The notes under the pieces are model-generated. The model saw only the letters and a program-made list of their open reading frames with translations. It was not told where the DNA came from and did no database searches. Shown in pieces: positions 8,645-20,890 of a DNA stretch of 64,000 bases. Source of the stretch: Allium sativum (Eukaryota > Streptophyta > Magnoliopsida > Asparagales > Amaryllidaceae); the NCBI GenBank assembly GCA_030737875.1, contig CM060909.1, forward strand, positions 29,161,659-29,225,658, in the 5' to 3' direction. The stretch's first letter is position 1, and every line of letters begins with the position of its first letter. The position numbers and the translations under genes are program-made.

Positions 8645-11600
8645 AATATGAATTCAAATTGAATTGAAATTTGAATTGAATAGAAATGAATATTTAAAAC
8701 GAATTTATAAAGAAGAATTCAATTTTGATTTGAATTGAAATGAAAGTTGAAATTGCTTTTGAAATGAATTTTAAAACTATTTATATAATTCGTTTTAAAT
8801 AGAAATCGACGAAATATATATTATATATATAATATAATGGCCTGAATAGAACGCGCCGCGCCGCGGCAGTTCGTGAATTTCGACCATTTATTTCAAACGG
8901 GTATTACGGGAGATCCGACCGTCAGATTCTCCTAAAACCGGAACCGTTGGGTTCGTATCGAAAAGAGCTTTCTAATGAATATTAGAAATTTGAAATCTAA
9001 CGGTTGGATTTGGAATTATGTCCAAATCAAATTTGAAAAAGGTCGCTGTAAGTGCAGTTCGATGGCCGTTGATGGAAATCGACTGTACAGGCCTTGATAA
9101 AATTATTAAAAATAGTAATAATTTGTGTAAAATCATAAGAAATGATTTGTGAAGATTTGGGATGAAAAACTCCATATTTGAAAAGATAAAAATAGATTTT
9201 TATCGAAATGAACTAGTTTTGAACTAGAAATATAATTCTATTTATTTTTAAATAAATAAATTGAATTTGAAAAGGGTTTTAAAAATAACCAAAATTTCCA
9301 ATGATTGCATTGGAGTGGATTTGAATCGAAATTGTCTTCGGAATATTTCGATGTTGGAATTCGTGATTATACATATGTTGTTATGGAAATTTGAAAGATA
9401 TATATTTATATCGTTATTTCCAATACGACATTTGTTAGTCGTAGAATTTGATATTGAATATAAGCCGATATATTTTCTATTCAGAGCCTTGTATTGAATA
9501 TCAAATGTGATTTGGGTTTGTCGTGAATGGTGTCTTCACTAACACTGTTCTTGAACCCAGTTGAGAAAAGATTAAATCCTTTTATATAGATTTAATGAAG
9601 TGTGCCAATTAAATAATATTTAATTGGAACTGAATGGATATTGATTTTTGGGTTTATCGTGGACAGTGTTTTAAATAACACTAGTTCTTTAACCCGATAA
9701 TTAATGAATGTGATTTTGGGTTTATCGTGAACTGTGTTTTAAATGACACTGATTCTTTAACCCAGTTAAAGATTAAAACTAAGTGGAGTTTTAATGAATC
9801 TTTAATTAGATTGAAATGATCGAGAATGGAGTAGCACCAGTTTTGCTCCAGGCGATAGTTAAATCTTTAATTAGATTTAAACGTGAAATGGTAATTGAAT
9901 TTACCGATAACACCGTGGTGTTAGATATGAAGTATAACCAGTTTTACTTCATGGGATGAATAGGTTGGGATTGGGAAATTAAAACAAATGATTACTTCGG
10001 TAAGGTTCGCTAATCCCGACTAGTTTGAATTGATATTCAAAAATAGATTAAAGAATAAATTTTAAAGAATTTATCTTGGATAAAATTAATGGGAACCTTT
10101 CCCTATGAATGTGAAATTTAGAAATTGACTGTCGGTTAGCCAAACAGAATGGTTTTCTGGATATTGATCTGATGTTGGTTTCGGCCTTCGGGGTTAATAT
10201 TTGGGGAATTATTCTCTTGATTAATTTACGGTTAGTGACTAATGAATTGGAATGAGGCGTATGTTGTGTTTGTGTAACACTTATTTAAAATATACGCGAG
10301 TTATTCGGAAAGACCGGGTTTATCCCATTCTGAATAACTGATACGACGATAAGTCGAAGATGAAGACGATGGTCGAAGACCGGAGGTCTTCACGTCGTTT
10401 GGGTGATAACTGATGATCTTGATTGGGCTGTACACCCAAGAAGATGGAAACAGTTGGTGATCGTCCAGACGTACTTGGAGATCGATGGATATGCGGGGTA
10501 CCAGGTGCCTCCGGTTTCGTTCAGACCCAGAACGGACTTGTAAATGGACTGTGTGTCTGACATTGGATTTTAGTCTGTGTGATTGATCTCTATTAAATAT
10601 ATATCTGTTTGGCGGCGGAGAATTCATTCTCTTGTTTAACGCCCTTCTCTGAGACGTACGAGCTCAGGGGTTATATATTGATGGATATCAAACGCATGGA
10701 GTGAATTGCCTGTGTGGCATGCCTAAGTGGCAATTGATCGAGGCTTCTGTTGAAAAGCAAAGTCTTGTGGTGATGATCAAAGCACGGCCTTTGCGGCGTA
10801 GCTTTGTGTAACGTTTGCTTCGCGAGTTTCACACCCGGTATGAACCAAAAACGGGAGGGGACATCAGGGAGGACTTGCGTTTCTTTCTAGCTAGAAGTGG
10901 CGTCAGTGGTTTTATACGCCCTGACGAGTTTGACTTATGTGGTTGTTGTTGTTGCGAGGCGCCTCGGATTGATCGGTCGTTCTCGAACCGATGGAGTCAT
11001 TTAGTTGGCTCATTTACGCCCCAAAGGGCGGAGAAACGTATTGTTCAGGCACTATAATCCACATCGGTGGACCGGCCCTGACGATCCAAGGGGCAGTTGC
11101 GGCTGCTCCGGAGACATGGGCTAGATTGTCTCGAATCGGTTGAGGACTATCTTTTGCCTCGGTTCATAGACGGAAATCCAATTTCCAAATACGTGACTTT
11201 GCGGTTTTATTTGTAAACCTATATATGGTGACATAGTGGCATGGGACGCTCATGTCGCCTATGATTGATACTTATGATTTGAAATTGTTTTATACACTAT
11301 GCACTTATAATAGTATCAAACGATTTGTTTTAACCGTATCCAACATTCTTTGGCTGTTATAAGGGAAAACCCTATCCTCGGCTGCGTTGCATTGTGTGAT
11401 GGGACCTGGGTCTTATAACAGCTTCATTTTTCTTTATTTAGCATTGCGCTGTTTTGTTTCATGCACTGGTATCCTTGGGAGGAAACCCGTTCCGTGTTAT
11501 ACGGCGTGGTCCCTTGATTTACCTAACTTTAAAAATAAAGATTAATAACTGTTTTAGTTCTCACACCAGTCACATGACTGACCTGGAGTTTATTGTTTTA

Positions 11601-11959
11601 ACCTAAACTCTGGGTGCCCTTATTTTGACACGGGCAGCTAGTAGTTTTGGTTTTGCAGATTTATATTCACAGGATCCTGGTTTACAGCTGGAACGATATC
11701 CGGAAAGCTTTGTATCCGTATATCTACTTCTAGTTGTGTATTGTATTATTTTCCGCTGCGATGTATTTAAATGTAATTTAAATCTCTGATATTTCTATGT
11801 AATATTCATTTATACTCTGTATATTCTTGTAATCTGGTGCATTGTTGTAATATACAATGAAATGTTCTTCTGTATGCGTTCTGTTGTGGTTTGTTCTCGA
11901 ACTATCCGACGCTTTCCTTTACGGGGAAGTTGCAGGTTTTCACAATTTGAAGAATGGAT

Positions 11960-14019
11960 TCACAAAGACCTCAACCCCATTCCTTTTGATGTTTTCATTA
12001 CCATCTCTCTATCCACTCCTTTCGTTAGATCTGCCAAATTATTCTTTGATTCAACAAAGTCAACTGCTATTACTCCTTTTTGAGTAATTCTCTAAGAAAG
12101 CGGTGTCTAAGACTGAGATGCCTTTGCTTACCATTGTAAATATTTTGTGCCACTTTATATAAAGTAGCTTGACTATCACATAGTACCTTAATAACCAGAG
12201 TAGGTTTCTTCTAAATGGGAATATTTATCTGTAGATTTCTTAACCATTTTGCCTCTTTATATGCATCTACAAGTGCTTTAATTTCTACCAACATAGTTGA
12301 ATTAGATATGCACATTTGTTTTTTAGACCTCGAAGATATGGCAACCCCACCTATAGTGAATATCCATCCAGAAGTAGACTTAGAGTTAGACTTCATGTTG
12401 TTCCAACTTGCATCGCTGTAACCTTCAAGTATAGTTGGTTCCCCCTTGAAAACTAAACCTTAATTTGTATTCCATTTAAAATATCTTAGAACGCTTGAAA
12501 TTTCATTTAATTGCTCTCTTCATAGATTACTAGTGAATCGACATAAGATTCCTATGGCATATGTTATATCTGGTCTAGTATAATGCATCACGTACATAAG
12601 ACTACCAATCATACCGACATATTTCAACTGATAGCAACATCTACTAATATTTTTCATTAACTTGACACTAGGACGATAAATGTTTTTGCTAAAAGGAGAT
12701 TTAAGTGATCATATTTCTTAAGGATACTTTTAATATAATGAGATTGTGTTAATAAGATTGATTCTTCTTCTCTCACTATTTGATTTCTACGATTACATTT
12801 GTTTCACCTAATTCTTTCATGTCAAAATTAAATCCTAGAAACTTCTTAGTTTCTATTGCACTTTCTATATTTGAACCAGATATCAACAAATCATCTACAT
12901 ACAAACAAACAATTACACATAATCCATCTTTGTACATGGAATATATACACTTGTCTACTTCATTTACCTTGAACTCTTTTGGCAGCATGACTTTGTTAAA
13001 TTTTTCATGCCACTGCATTGGAGCTTGTTATAATCCGTAATGAGATTTTAGAAGTTTACAAACTTTCTTCTCTTGTCCGGATAAAACAAATCCTTCAGGT
13101 TGTTCCATATACACTTCTTTTTCCAAATCACCATTAAAAATGCAGTTTTTACATTCATTTGATGGACAATTAAATTATGAATTGAAGCAAATGATAATAA
13201 CAAGCGTATCTATGGTATTCTTGCTACCAAAGCGTATGTATCAAAGTAGTCAATGTAACCAACCTTGCTTTAAATTTATTAACAAAGCCGTTGGTATTTT
13301 CTTTTCTTTTGAAAATCCATTTGCTTCCTATTGGTTTTGATCCCGGTGTTAGATCAACCAATGTCCAAGTTTTATTTGACAAGATAGAATTTATCTCATC
13401 TTTAACTGTATCTTTCCAAAAAAGTGCATCACAACAAGATACTGCCTCTTTGAAAGTCAATGGATCACCATCATTACTAAGATTTATCTTAGTCTGTATG
13501 TAATTTTATTTACATCTCCTTCTACTAGTCACATCAAAAAACCTAGACCAAAGTTTCTTTTAACCTTTGCCACTTGCTTTTGCAGGGTTCTATATCAAAA
13601 CATGGTGCAGTCGATTCTTTATGAAACTCTTTAGCAGTATCATGAATTTTGGTATTATTTTCTGAGAAGGATTTAAACATATATACAAAAAATTCCACAC
13701 CAATTAATCCAGTAAATTCATTTGTTTCTAATTCCAGAAATCTATATGCACAACTATTCTTAGCATATCCAAAAAACACACATTTATACGTTTTGCTTCC
13801 TAACTTTGTCATTTCTGGGTGTGATTTTCTTATGTAAGCCAAACATCCTCATACTTTTAAATGAATAAGGTTAGGTTTTCCGATTAAACCATTGTTCATA
13901 GGGATTTTGCTAATTATTTTAGTAGAAACTCTGTTTAGGATATAATATGCACTTAAAAGTGCTTCTCCCTACCAATAGTCGGATACGCCAGAACATAAAA
14001 ACATATAATTAACCATATT
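11960..14019 (-). pseudogene. Ty1/copia polyprotein, C-terminal half (integrase end, RT, RNase H)
   Basis: This minus-strand stretch encodes the end of the integrase domain, the reverse transcriptase and the RNase H of a copia retrotransposon. The RT active-site motif YVDD is at 12890-12901. The RNase H region near 12211-12396 has the copia hallmark SKSTSG, and a KSKNN-like tail leads to a stop at 11960-11962. The RNase H would degrade RNA in the RNA-DNA hybrid and the RT would copy the element RNA. The frame is broken by stops and frameshifts, so the gene is dead. Together with 20891-22734, and leaving out the inserted DNA, the coding length is about 3.9 kb (about 1300 codons), as expected for a copia polyprotein. 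The giant LTR of element A starts 15 bp past the stop. Confidence 0.88.
14015..14019 (+). other. Target-site duplication ATATT, left copy (element F)
   Basis: ATATT here and at 20886-20890 flanks the insertion. The copia integrase reading continues across the two copies. Confidence 0.75.
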
Positions 14020-14468
14020 TGTAACACCCCACAATTTTTTTTTTTAAAATGGTTAACAAAATTGTCAAAATAATTATGGAAGGGTGTGTGTTTGAGTTTG
14101 AAAATAAACACATGTTATAAATTAGGGAATAAATAAAAAGTTTCCACTATGTACACTAAATGCACAAAAGTATGTATATATAATTAAACAAAAAGAAATG
14201 GAAGAAAGAACGGAATAAATTATATGCACATTAATTGTATAAACATTATGAGTTTGAATTTAAAATAACAAAAGGTTATTAACTATTAACTGACTTATTA
14301 GTAAATATAAACTTCTAGTAATAACCATGCTTGAATTTGGAATTTGATGTGTGTTAGAAATGGAAAGCAATTAATGCTAAATTGCAACATTTCTTTGATT
14401 TACAATATGCGACATAAATGGAATAAAAGCACATAATAAAAAGGGAATCAAAATGACGCCAGTTAAAT

Positions 14469-17129
14469 CACTACAACAAAATGACCCTATTACAACGGTG
14501 GAACACCGTTGTAATATACATTTTACAACGGTGGGCAAACCGTCGTGTATGAAGAAGTTTTAATAGCCTAATATCTTTTACAACTTTTCTGCACTGTTGC
14601 AACACCGTTGTAATACGTATATTTTACAACCTTTTTCCACCATTGTAATAAGTTTATTACAACAGTTATGCACCGTTGTTGTTTTAATTTTTACAACTAA
14701 TTATAACCGTTGTGATATATTTTATTACAATTTTTATATTTTATAATTGTAATATATCCACAAATTATATACATATAACTAATAAAAGAATTCATTGCAG
14801 AACATATTATCTACAAAACTGAAGATATCAAACAAACTAAAAACATGAACCAAAACAATATATTATTAATTTCAAACTCATCATTTTTTTTACATAATAC
14901 ACTGACAAAACTGAAGATACAAATACTTTATAACAGTTCTAACTTTCTTATGCTCCTGTTAATCTGCTTGTGCTCCTTTTTCTCCTTAATATCCATTCCT
15001 AAGAAAGAAATTATCAAACTGTTAGTGTTGCAGTATAGATTTATGCATGTAACGAAAATTGAAAAAATGTGAGTGCACAAAATAAACAGCTTATACAATG
15101 CATTCAAACCATTAAATACATAAATTACCTGACCATTATATACAATGCATGTAACGTTGGATGATTCATTTTGTTACAGCAAGTGTATCAACCAAAGTTT
15201 GAAGATTGATGACTCAATTTATTTGAGAAGAGACTAATAACAATTTAAGAAACTTATTACTAGAAAAAATTGAGAAAAAACAAATTTCCCAGCAACCAAT
15301 GACGGTGGACATTTTTTACTCTATCTAAACATTGCCTAATGGAGAAATAAATAACAAAAAGTGGCCAATATAACAGAGAACAAACTTTGATCTTGATTCT
15401 GATTTGCAAAAATATTTACACAAAATGAGCATCATTTTAACGGACTAAAGAAAAATTTAAGGATTGCAAGAACTATATTACTGGATTGAAATATCAAGAA
15501 ACTAACATTGGTTATCTTGCTTGCTTGAGTAAGTGGATGAGTTGGAGATCTGATTAAAAAAAACAACCATTGATCGAAGTGTGCAGGAACATATTAACAA
15601 GCACATCCATCGCTATCCAATGAATGAAATCCCATGTTATTATTGGCAGATAAACTCAAAATCCTATTCATTAAAAATATCGAAGAAGCAATAAATTTTT
15701 GTGTTATGATTGACTGTATATCATAGTTCACATGTATACCAGAAGGAACAAATATCATGACATGATGCGTGATATCTCGACAAATAATTTTTATTAGACA
15801 TCAAAGGTGAACAATACATCTTCTCTTGGCTATTTTAATTAACCCGAAATTATGCCAAAGCATCTTGAACTAGATGCCGACAATAAAAAAGATCAAGGAT
15901 ATGAAGAAACAAGAAGGCATTTGCTGGAAATCAAAAACGATCAAGGCTATTTTAATTAACCCGAAATTATGCCAAACCAGTAAACAAGAATTCATACCAC
16001 TATCAGTCTACCTCGAGTACATGCGGCGTCGCTGGAAATCGGAAGTAGGAGATTGCTGGGAATAAATAAACAGGTCCTTCCTCGTTGGATGCTCGATTGC
16101 TGGGAGCTCGGAACTCGAGATGCTGGAAATCGAAGGAGGATGAAGATGCTGGAAATCGGAACTCGGAGATGCTGGAAATCGGAAGTCGCCATTTGTTTTC
16201 TTTTGGAACTAGGTTTTTTTTTCCAAGTTAATTGGAATGCAAAAGGTATAGGCGGCGGCTCCTTATTGAGTGAGTCTTGCGTGTTAGGATTTGGTAAATC
16301 AAATGAGGGCTGCACGTTAATAATGGGCTGGATCCTGAAATTGGGCTGAAATTAAGTTTAAATTTTTAGTATAGTTATCCTTGGTATGATTTGCGAGTCA
16401 TTGGTTAGTTCCAGTGTAATTCAAATGCTCAATTTTGCCAAGTTTTCTCTTAAGTTCATTATCAAAAAATTTCAAAGTTTTTAAAATTAACTATTATTAT
16501 TTAGAATTAATAAGTAAAAACTTATATATTAAATATAATATGGATTCTTGATAATTATCTTTTACTAAAATACTAAATATTACTTACTAATAATAGCTAT
16601 TATTGCCATGCCAAAAAAATTATTATTATTATTAATTATTACTCATTTCTTCTTAGTTATAATTGAATAATAATGATTAAAAGTTAATTATTATGTATAT
16701 ATGTTACTAGTTGACTATTAAATACGTAACAGCAATTATAAAAGCTTATGTTACTAATTATTAATTAATAAGTAGTTAACATACATTAACTATTAAAAAT
16801 AAATTACTATTTATTAACTATTTAATAATAATTGATAAATATTATTGATTCCCAAAGTTTATTATTAATTATTATTATTAAATATTAATATAATAGTTAT
16901 TAAATATAGGTATTATAAACATGAATTTTGTAATATGCATCTATTACAACTAGTAAAATGAAAAGTTGTGATATATATGTTTATTACAACTTTAGGGAAC
17001 AGATAGTTGTAAAAAACCATTTATTACAAAATGGTGCTTTTACCACCGTTGTAAAAAACCATTTATTACAACGGTGCTTTTACCACCGTTGTAAAATTAA
17101 AGTTGTAATATGGTGTTTTTGTTGTAGTG
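14469..17129. mobile_element. Non-autonomous CACTA (En/Spm) DNA transposon, 2661 bp
   Basis: The ends are CACTACAACAAAA at 14469 and its reverse complement finishing at 17129. A 3-bp duplication AAT flanks it (14466-14468, 17130-17132). Both ends carry subterminal repeats of the TTACAACGGTG / CACCGTTGTAA type (14488-14700 and 16940-17105), the presumed transposase-binding sites of this superfamily. No transposase is visible, so it would need an autonomous partner. The interior (14780-16930) is AT-rich apart from a stretch near 16020-16200. Confidence 0.9.
15828..16200 (+). repeat. Direct repeat and short tandem motif inside the CACTA element
   Basis: A ~31-bp block beginning GGCTATTTTAATTAACCC occurs at 15828 and again at 15945 (117 bp apart). 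From 16030 to 16190 the motif GCTGGAAATCGGAA and close variants recur five or six times. Origin unknown. Confidence 0.7.
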
Positions 17130-17684
17130 AATTAATGTTTTAAATTCAAAACAAATAAAGCAAGTACGTACAAATATGCATTGATATGTCTCAAGAATAT
17201 TTGCATGCATATTAATTTCAGAAATGAGAACATTTGAAATTGAGATTCAATACGTGTTAAGAGTAGAAGAAAAATTATATACATAATAAACACACATTTA
17301 AATTTCAAACTATTGGGCAAAGAAGTTGAAAGGAATAAATTTAAAACATTAAGAGAATAATAATGTTCACAAAATTAGAGGAATTAAACATACTGGAATT
17401 TGAAAGCAGAGGAAAATTGAATGCGCTCGTTTATTTGCACGTTTGAACGCACATTAAAAACTAGAAATAATAATAAAATAGATTAGAAAGAAATTAGGCA
17501 AAAGAATAACGTTAGAGAAACATTTTAATCAGCGTAGAAATCCCATGAAGGGGACCCGATATACGATTGTAATAATCGTATTTTGGGTCGACCCCCAGGG
17601 AGTTGGGTCGACCCACTTTGGGTTAGGTAATGTGGGTTGTTTCAATTCTAAATGGCTTGGATTTATTCGTTTAAATCATACGAG

Positions 17685-17694
17685 CTATAAATAA
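17685..17694 (+). promoter_or_regulatory. TATA box in element F
   Basis: CTATAAATAA sits downstream of a GGTCGACCC direct repeat (GGGTCGACCC at about 17585 and 17604) and is followed by a pyrimidine-rich stretch at about 17750. This is a plausible LTR promoter; there is no expression evidence. Confidence 0.5.
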
Positions 17695-18142
17695 ACCAAC
17701 ATGGCCTAGCCTCGAACTTATATTGCTTAAGTGGACGTCAGAGCTCTGCCATTTCTTTTCTCCTTAAAACTCTTTTGAATTATAAAACATTAGTCTAGGG
17801 CTTTATTTCTGAGATTTTTAAAAAGGAAAATTGTAGATTTAGGCTGTAACTGCTTAGATTTCTCTTTCGTATGAGGTAAGTTCAGTGAATCTAGTTATGT
17901 TCTCTTAATTTATTTTAGAATCATATTTTTTAAATCCATGGTAATTACAGTAGTAGATTCAATTAGGGATACCAAGGATAACATATCTAAATCAGATTGA
18001 GGAATTGGAGAGCGTTCAGGCGACTGGATTTAAATTATATTTTTCATATAATGATATATGATATCATTTGATTCCTGTAAAGTTAATGAAATATTCTCTC
18101 AGTCCTCTTTTCCTCCTTTTTATGTCAGATTTTATAGTTTTA

Positions 18143-18312
18143 AAATGAATTGTGGTTATGTGCAAAATAATTGAATTGTGATTGTGGGTAAATAATTTAA
18201 TTGTGGTTAGATGCAATTAAATCGAATTATGGTTATATGCAAAACAATTGAATTGTGGTTAGGCACAAATTAATAGAATTATAGTTATGCACAAAATAAT
18301 TGGAATTATGAA
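18143..18312 (+). repeat. Degenerate ~35-bp repeat in element F
   Basis: About five loose copies of a motif containing GAATTGTGGTTATGTGCAAA. A second, longer two-copy repeat containing GTTCCGACGACGAGG / ATTCCGGCGGCGAAG lies at about 19325-19445. Such local duplications are common in long LTRs. Confidence 0.6.
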
Positions 18313-20890
18313 CAAAAGAGGGAAATTTTATGACTTGGGGTTAAATGAATATATTATGTCAAAATTTTAATAAAAAGGGGAAACTTGATGATTTAGGGCT
18401 AAATAAATGCATTATGCCAAAATTGTAATAAAAGGGAAATCTAAAAGCAGGCAAACTTAGTAATGCTTAATAAATAAATGCGACATAGATTAATGTGGCA
18501 TAATAAAGGTTATATGAATTAAATTTGGATAAAAAGGGTAAATCTGAGAATTTTCACACTGTTTTAAGGAATCACCTTTCAGACTTAAAATGGAATAAAT
18601 ACAGAAATTGGGAAATGGATAAGAGATAGGAAACAATAATATAACTAATAAAAGTGGTAAATTAGTACTGGACTGAATCAGTTGGTTGTGGAAAAGGGAT
18701 ACATTTCCATAATTAAATTCTTATTAAATATGGAGAAAGTAATTGTAAGAAAAAGGGAAATAATGTGATTTAGTATGAAATATGAATTTTATTGTATTGC
18801 GCACTAACCAATAACCTAAAAATAATCTACTAAAGAATAATTTCTTGCAGTTACAGGTCTCGGTCAATTTATATTATGAAAATAGGTTTTAGTACATTTC
18901 CAGTAACCAACTAGATAAGGTGTATGAATTATTTCCTGTAAATGTGTAAACTTACAAAGAGGTAAGTAGATTAGTGTTATAACTGTAAGAGTTATGTTAA
19001 ATAATAAGAAACCTGTGAAGTATGTAATGAATGGGGATGTAACCTATTGTAACAAATTATATAAGATGGAAATGTAATAAAATAGGTAGACTTTTCATAG
19101 GGACAAGTAGGATTATAACATACAGGTTAGAACTAAAAGATGAAATGGAACATAAGAGACTTATTATAAATGAACTTAAATTATGAGAAATAAGTTTAAT
19201 AAGCAAACACGCAATTATAATTGTGGTAATATTATAACCTGAGATTATAATTAAATAGAAAAGAGCAGAGTAGCTTATTATTCATAAACTTATAATTGAG
19301 GAATTAAGTTTAATGAATATAATAATAAGCAGTGGTCCGTTCCGACGACGAGGGCTAATTGGGGAAATTAAGTGGCCAATCAAATGAGTTAAAGGTAGTC
19401 TATTCCGGCGGCGAAGTCTAACTGGAAAAATAAGCGGTCAACTAAAGTTAATAAATAAATAACTTGAATGCAAAATAAACAAGTAAATGTTTAAGCTAAT
19501 TAGCAATGTGGTAAGTAAAACAAATGCGTAGTTGAATATTAGATATAGGGTCTAATAACATAACGATGAGACGCACTTGGACCAGTTCGTACGTATTTAG
19601 GATGAAGAGCCCAACGAGAAAGATCATTGCGGGCGTCTCGAGACACGAGAAGATCAAGTTCAGCTTGTTATTCGACGAGATTGGAAGGAAGTACGAGACT
19701 TCTATGGGACGTGGAAGGGTACTGTCAGATGGCCCTATGGGGAAACAAGATGAAGTCATACGCCCAAAGGAAGGTCTATATTTCCATCAAAGAGTGTAAC
19801 TTGGCTGCAATTATGAAGTAGCAGCCAGAAGGTTGGAAAGATGACCTTAGGATGATCCAATGGTTGCCTCATGGGATGGCTTAGTGGTTAAGGCCCAACA
19901 AAGGATACCGTGTTGTCGGATACCTGTCATCATCAGTCGGAGTGTGTGTGGGAAAGACTGGAGCTAAGCCAAGAGGGTAATGATCTTTTTCTAACGAGTC
20001 ATTGGATAAGGGACCATATGTTTGTTTAGATTGGTTGTTAGGGCGGTCATTTAGCTCTTTGAATAATCTTTAATTAGTAGGGGATAAGCAAGGTGGGGCC
20101 TTGGAGAGCCACATACCAATCTTTAGATATCTATAATGTAGGCCTAACGAAGCTGCCCTCTACAGATATGTAGAAAGTCCCAGATTGAGTTCCGTGGGAG
20201 AACTCAGGGATTAGGGTTCCCTTGTGGCGCAGTGGTAGAGGCTTATTCGCTTTCGCAGCATAGCCTTGAACGCTTTCGTGGCGCAACGATTGGGACTTTG
20301 TATGTCTTCATAGCATAATCTAGTACAGTTTCGTAACGTGGAGATGGAGGTTCGATACCTTTTCGTAGTACGATGATGGAGACCACTCGAGGAGGATACT
20401 ATTGGGGAATATCTCGATATGTAGGGCATTTGTCTATATATATGTATGTATATGATTCACTAGGTAAATCTACTAGGGAGTAGATGGCTACGATTTATAC
20501 AAAAAAAGGAAAAGTATACTGTTAAATAAACCTGAATAACCTAACAAATATGAACTAGTGATAGAATGGTATATGTAGCGTTATTTGTAGAAAGTATAAT
20601 TTGTCCATTCACCAGAACTTTTGGTCTAACCCCCTCCTCATAACAAATCCACAGGTTAGACAGGTGGTTGAGATTCTGTAGCTTAGAGACACTTGTTAGA
20701 TAGTGTCATTATATTAGCAAGTATTTACCTACTACTATATTTTTCCCCCTTCCACTGTAAGATCTCTATTATGAGTTCTGGTATATTTATCTTTGACTTT
20801 CTACAGGATACCAGACAAACCAACTCGAGTTTCGATAGATTAAGATTTTTGAAAAAAATGAGTCTGTCCAAATTCGGGTTGTATAATATT

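Larger units (their letters stand above)
1..11944 (+). mobile_element. Giant-LTR non-autonomous retrotransposon, element A (5' end outside window)
   Basis: The element consists of a partial 5' LTR (1-4074), a short internal region (4075-5108) and a complete 3' LTR (5109-11944). Bases 1 to 4074 match 7790 to 11944 almost perfectly. The only length difference is 81 bp, which is three extra units of a 27-bp minisatellite. A primer-binding site follows the 5' LTR and a polypurine tract precedes the 3' LTR. No gag, protease, RT or integrase is visible, so the element must depend on proteins from another retrotransposon. I noted about 14 substitutions between the LTRs over 4 kb, mostly C/T, so the insertion is recent. 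The 3' end abuts a minus-strand copia element 15 bp beyond its stop codon. The expected duplication (ATTTG, 11945-11949) cannot be checked because the left end is not in view. Confidence 0.9.
5109..11944 (+). repeat. 3' LTR of element A, complete (6836 bp)
   Basis: It begins TGTAATAACCCGG and ends TTTTCACA. Layout: an AT-rich probable U3 of about 0.9 kb (5109-6018), a GC/C-rich cassette (6019-6372), several A/T-rich tandem arrays (6417-7400), a conserved block (7420-8374), the 27-bp minisatellite (8375-8644), the hairpin region and a U-rich end. A length of 6.8 kb is extreme for a plant LTR. Confidence 0.92.
14020..20885 (+). mobile_element. LTR-like insertion (element F), probably a solo long LTR
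   Basis: The insertion interrupts the copia integrase and has a 5-bp duplication (ATATT). It begins TGTAACACCCC, typical of plant LTRs, but ends GTTGTATA rather than CA. Without the nested CACTA element it is about 4.2 kb. I see no retroviral protein, primer-binding site or second LTR, so a solo LTR fits best. A good TATA box (17685-17694) would split it into U3 and a long transcribed part. A solo LTR arises by recombination between the two LTRs of one insertion. Orientation is inferred from the TGTAAC start and the TATA box. Confidence 0.6.

Noticed and set aside
1..11944. A ~7.8-kb tandem genomic duplication (1-4074 against 7790-11944)
   Set aside because: The repeats are LTRs: a primer-binding site follows the first, a purine tract precedes the second, and TG/CA ends are present. 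The same holds for 25790-32427 against 33469-40097.
13140..13503. Plus-strand open frames over the copia RT
   Set aside because: Antisense shadows of the minus-strand polyprotein.
14845..15072. Small open frame inside the CACTA element as a transposase remnant
   Set aside because: Low-complexity Leu/Ile/Phe-rich translation of AT-rich DNA with no transposase motif.
20211..20429. A tRNA gene in element F
   Set aside because: No cloverleaf can be drawn between the A-box-like and B-box-like motifs; the spacing is far too long.
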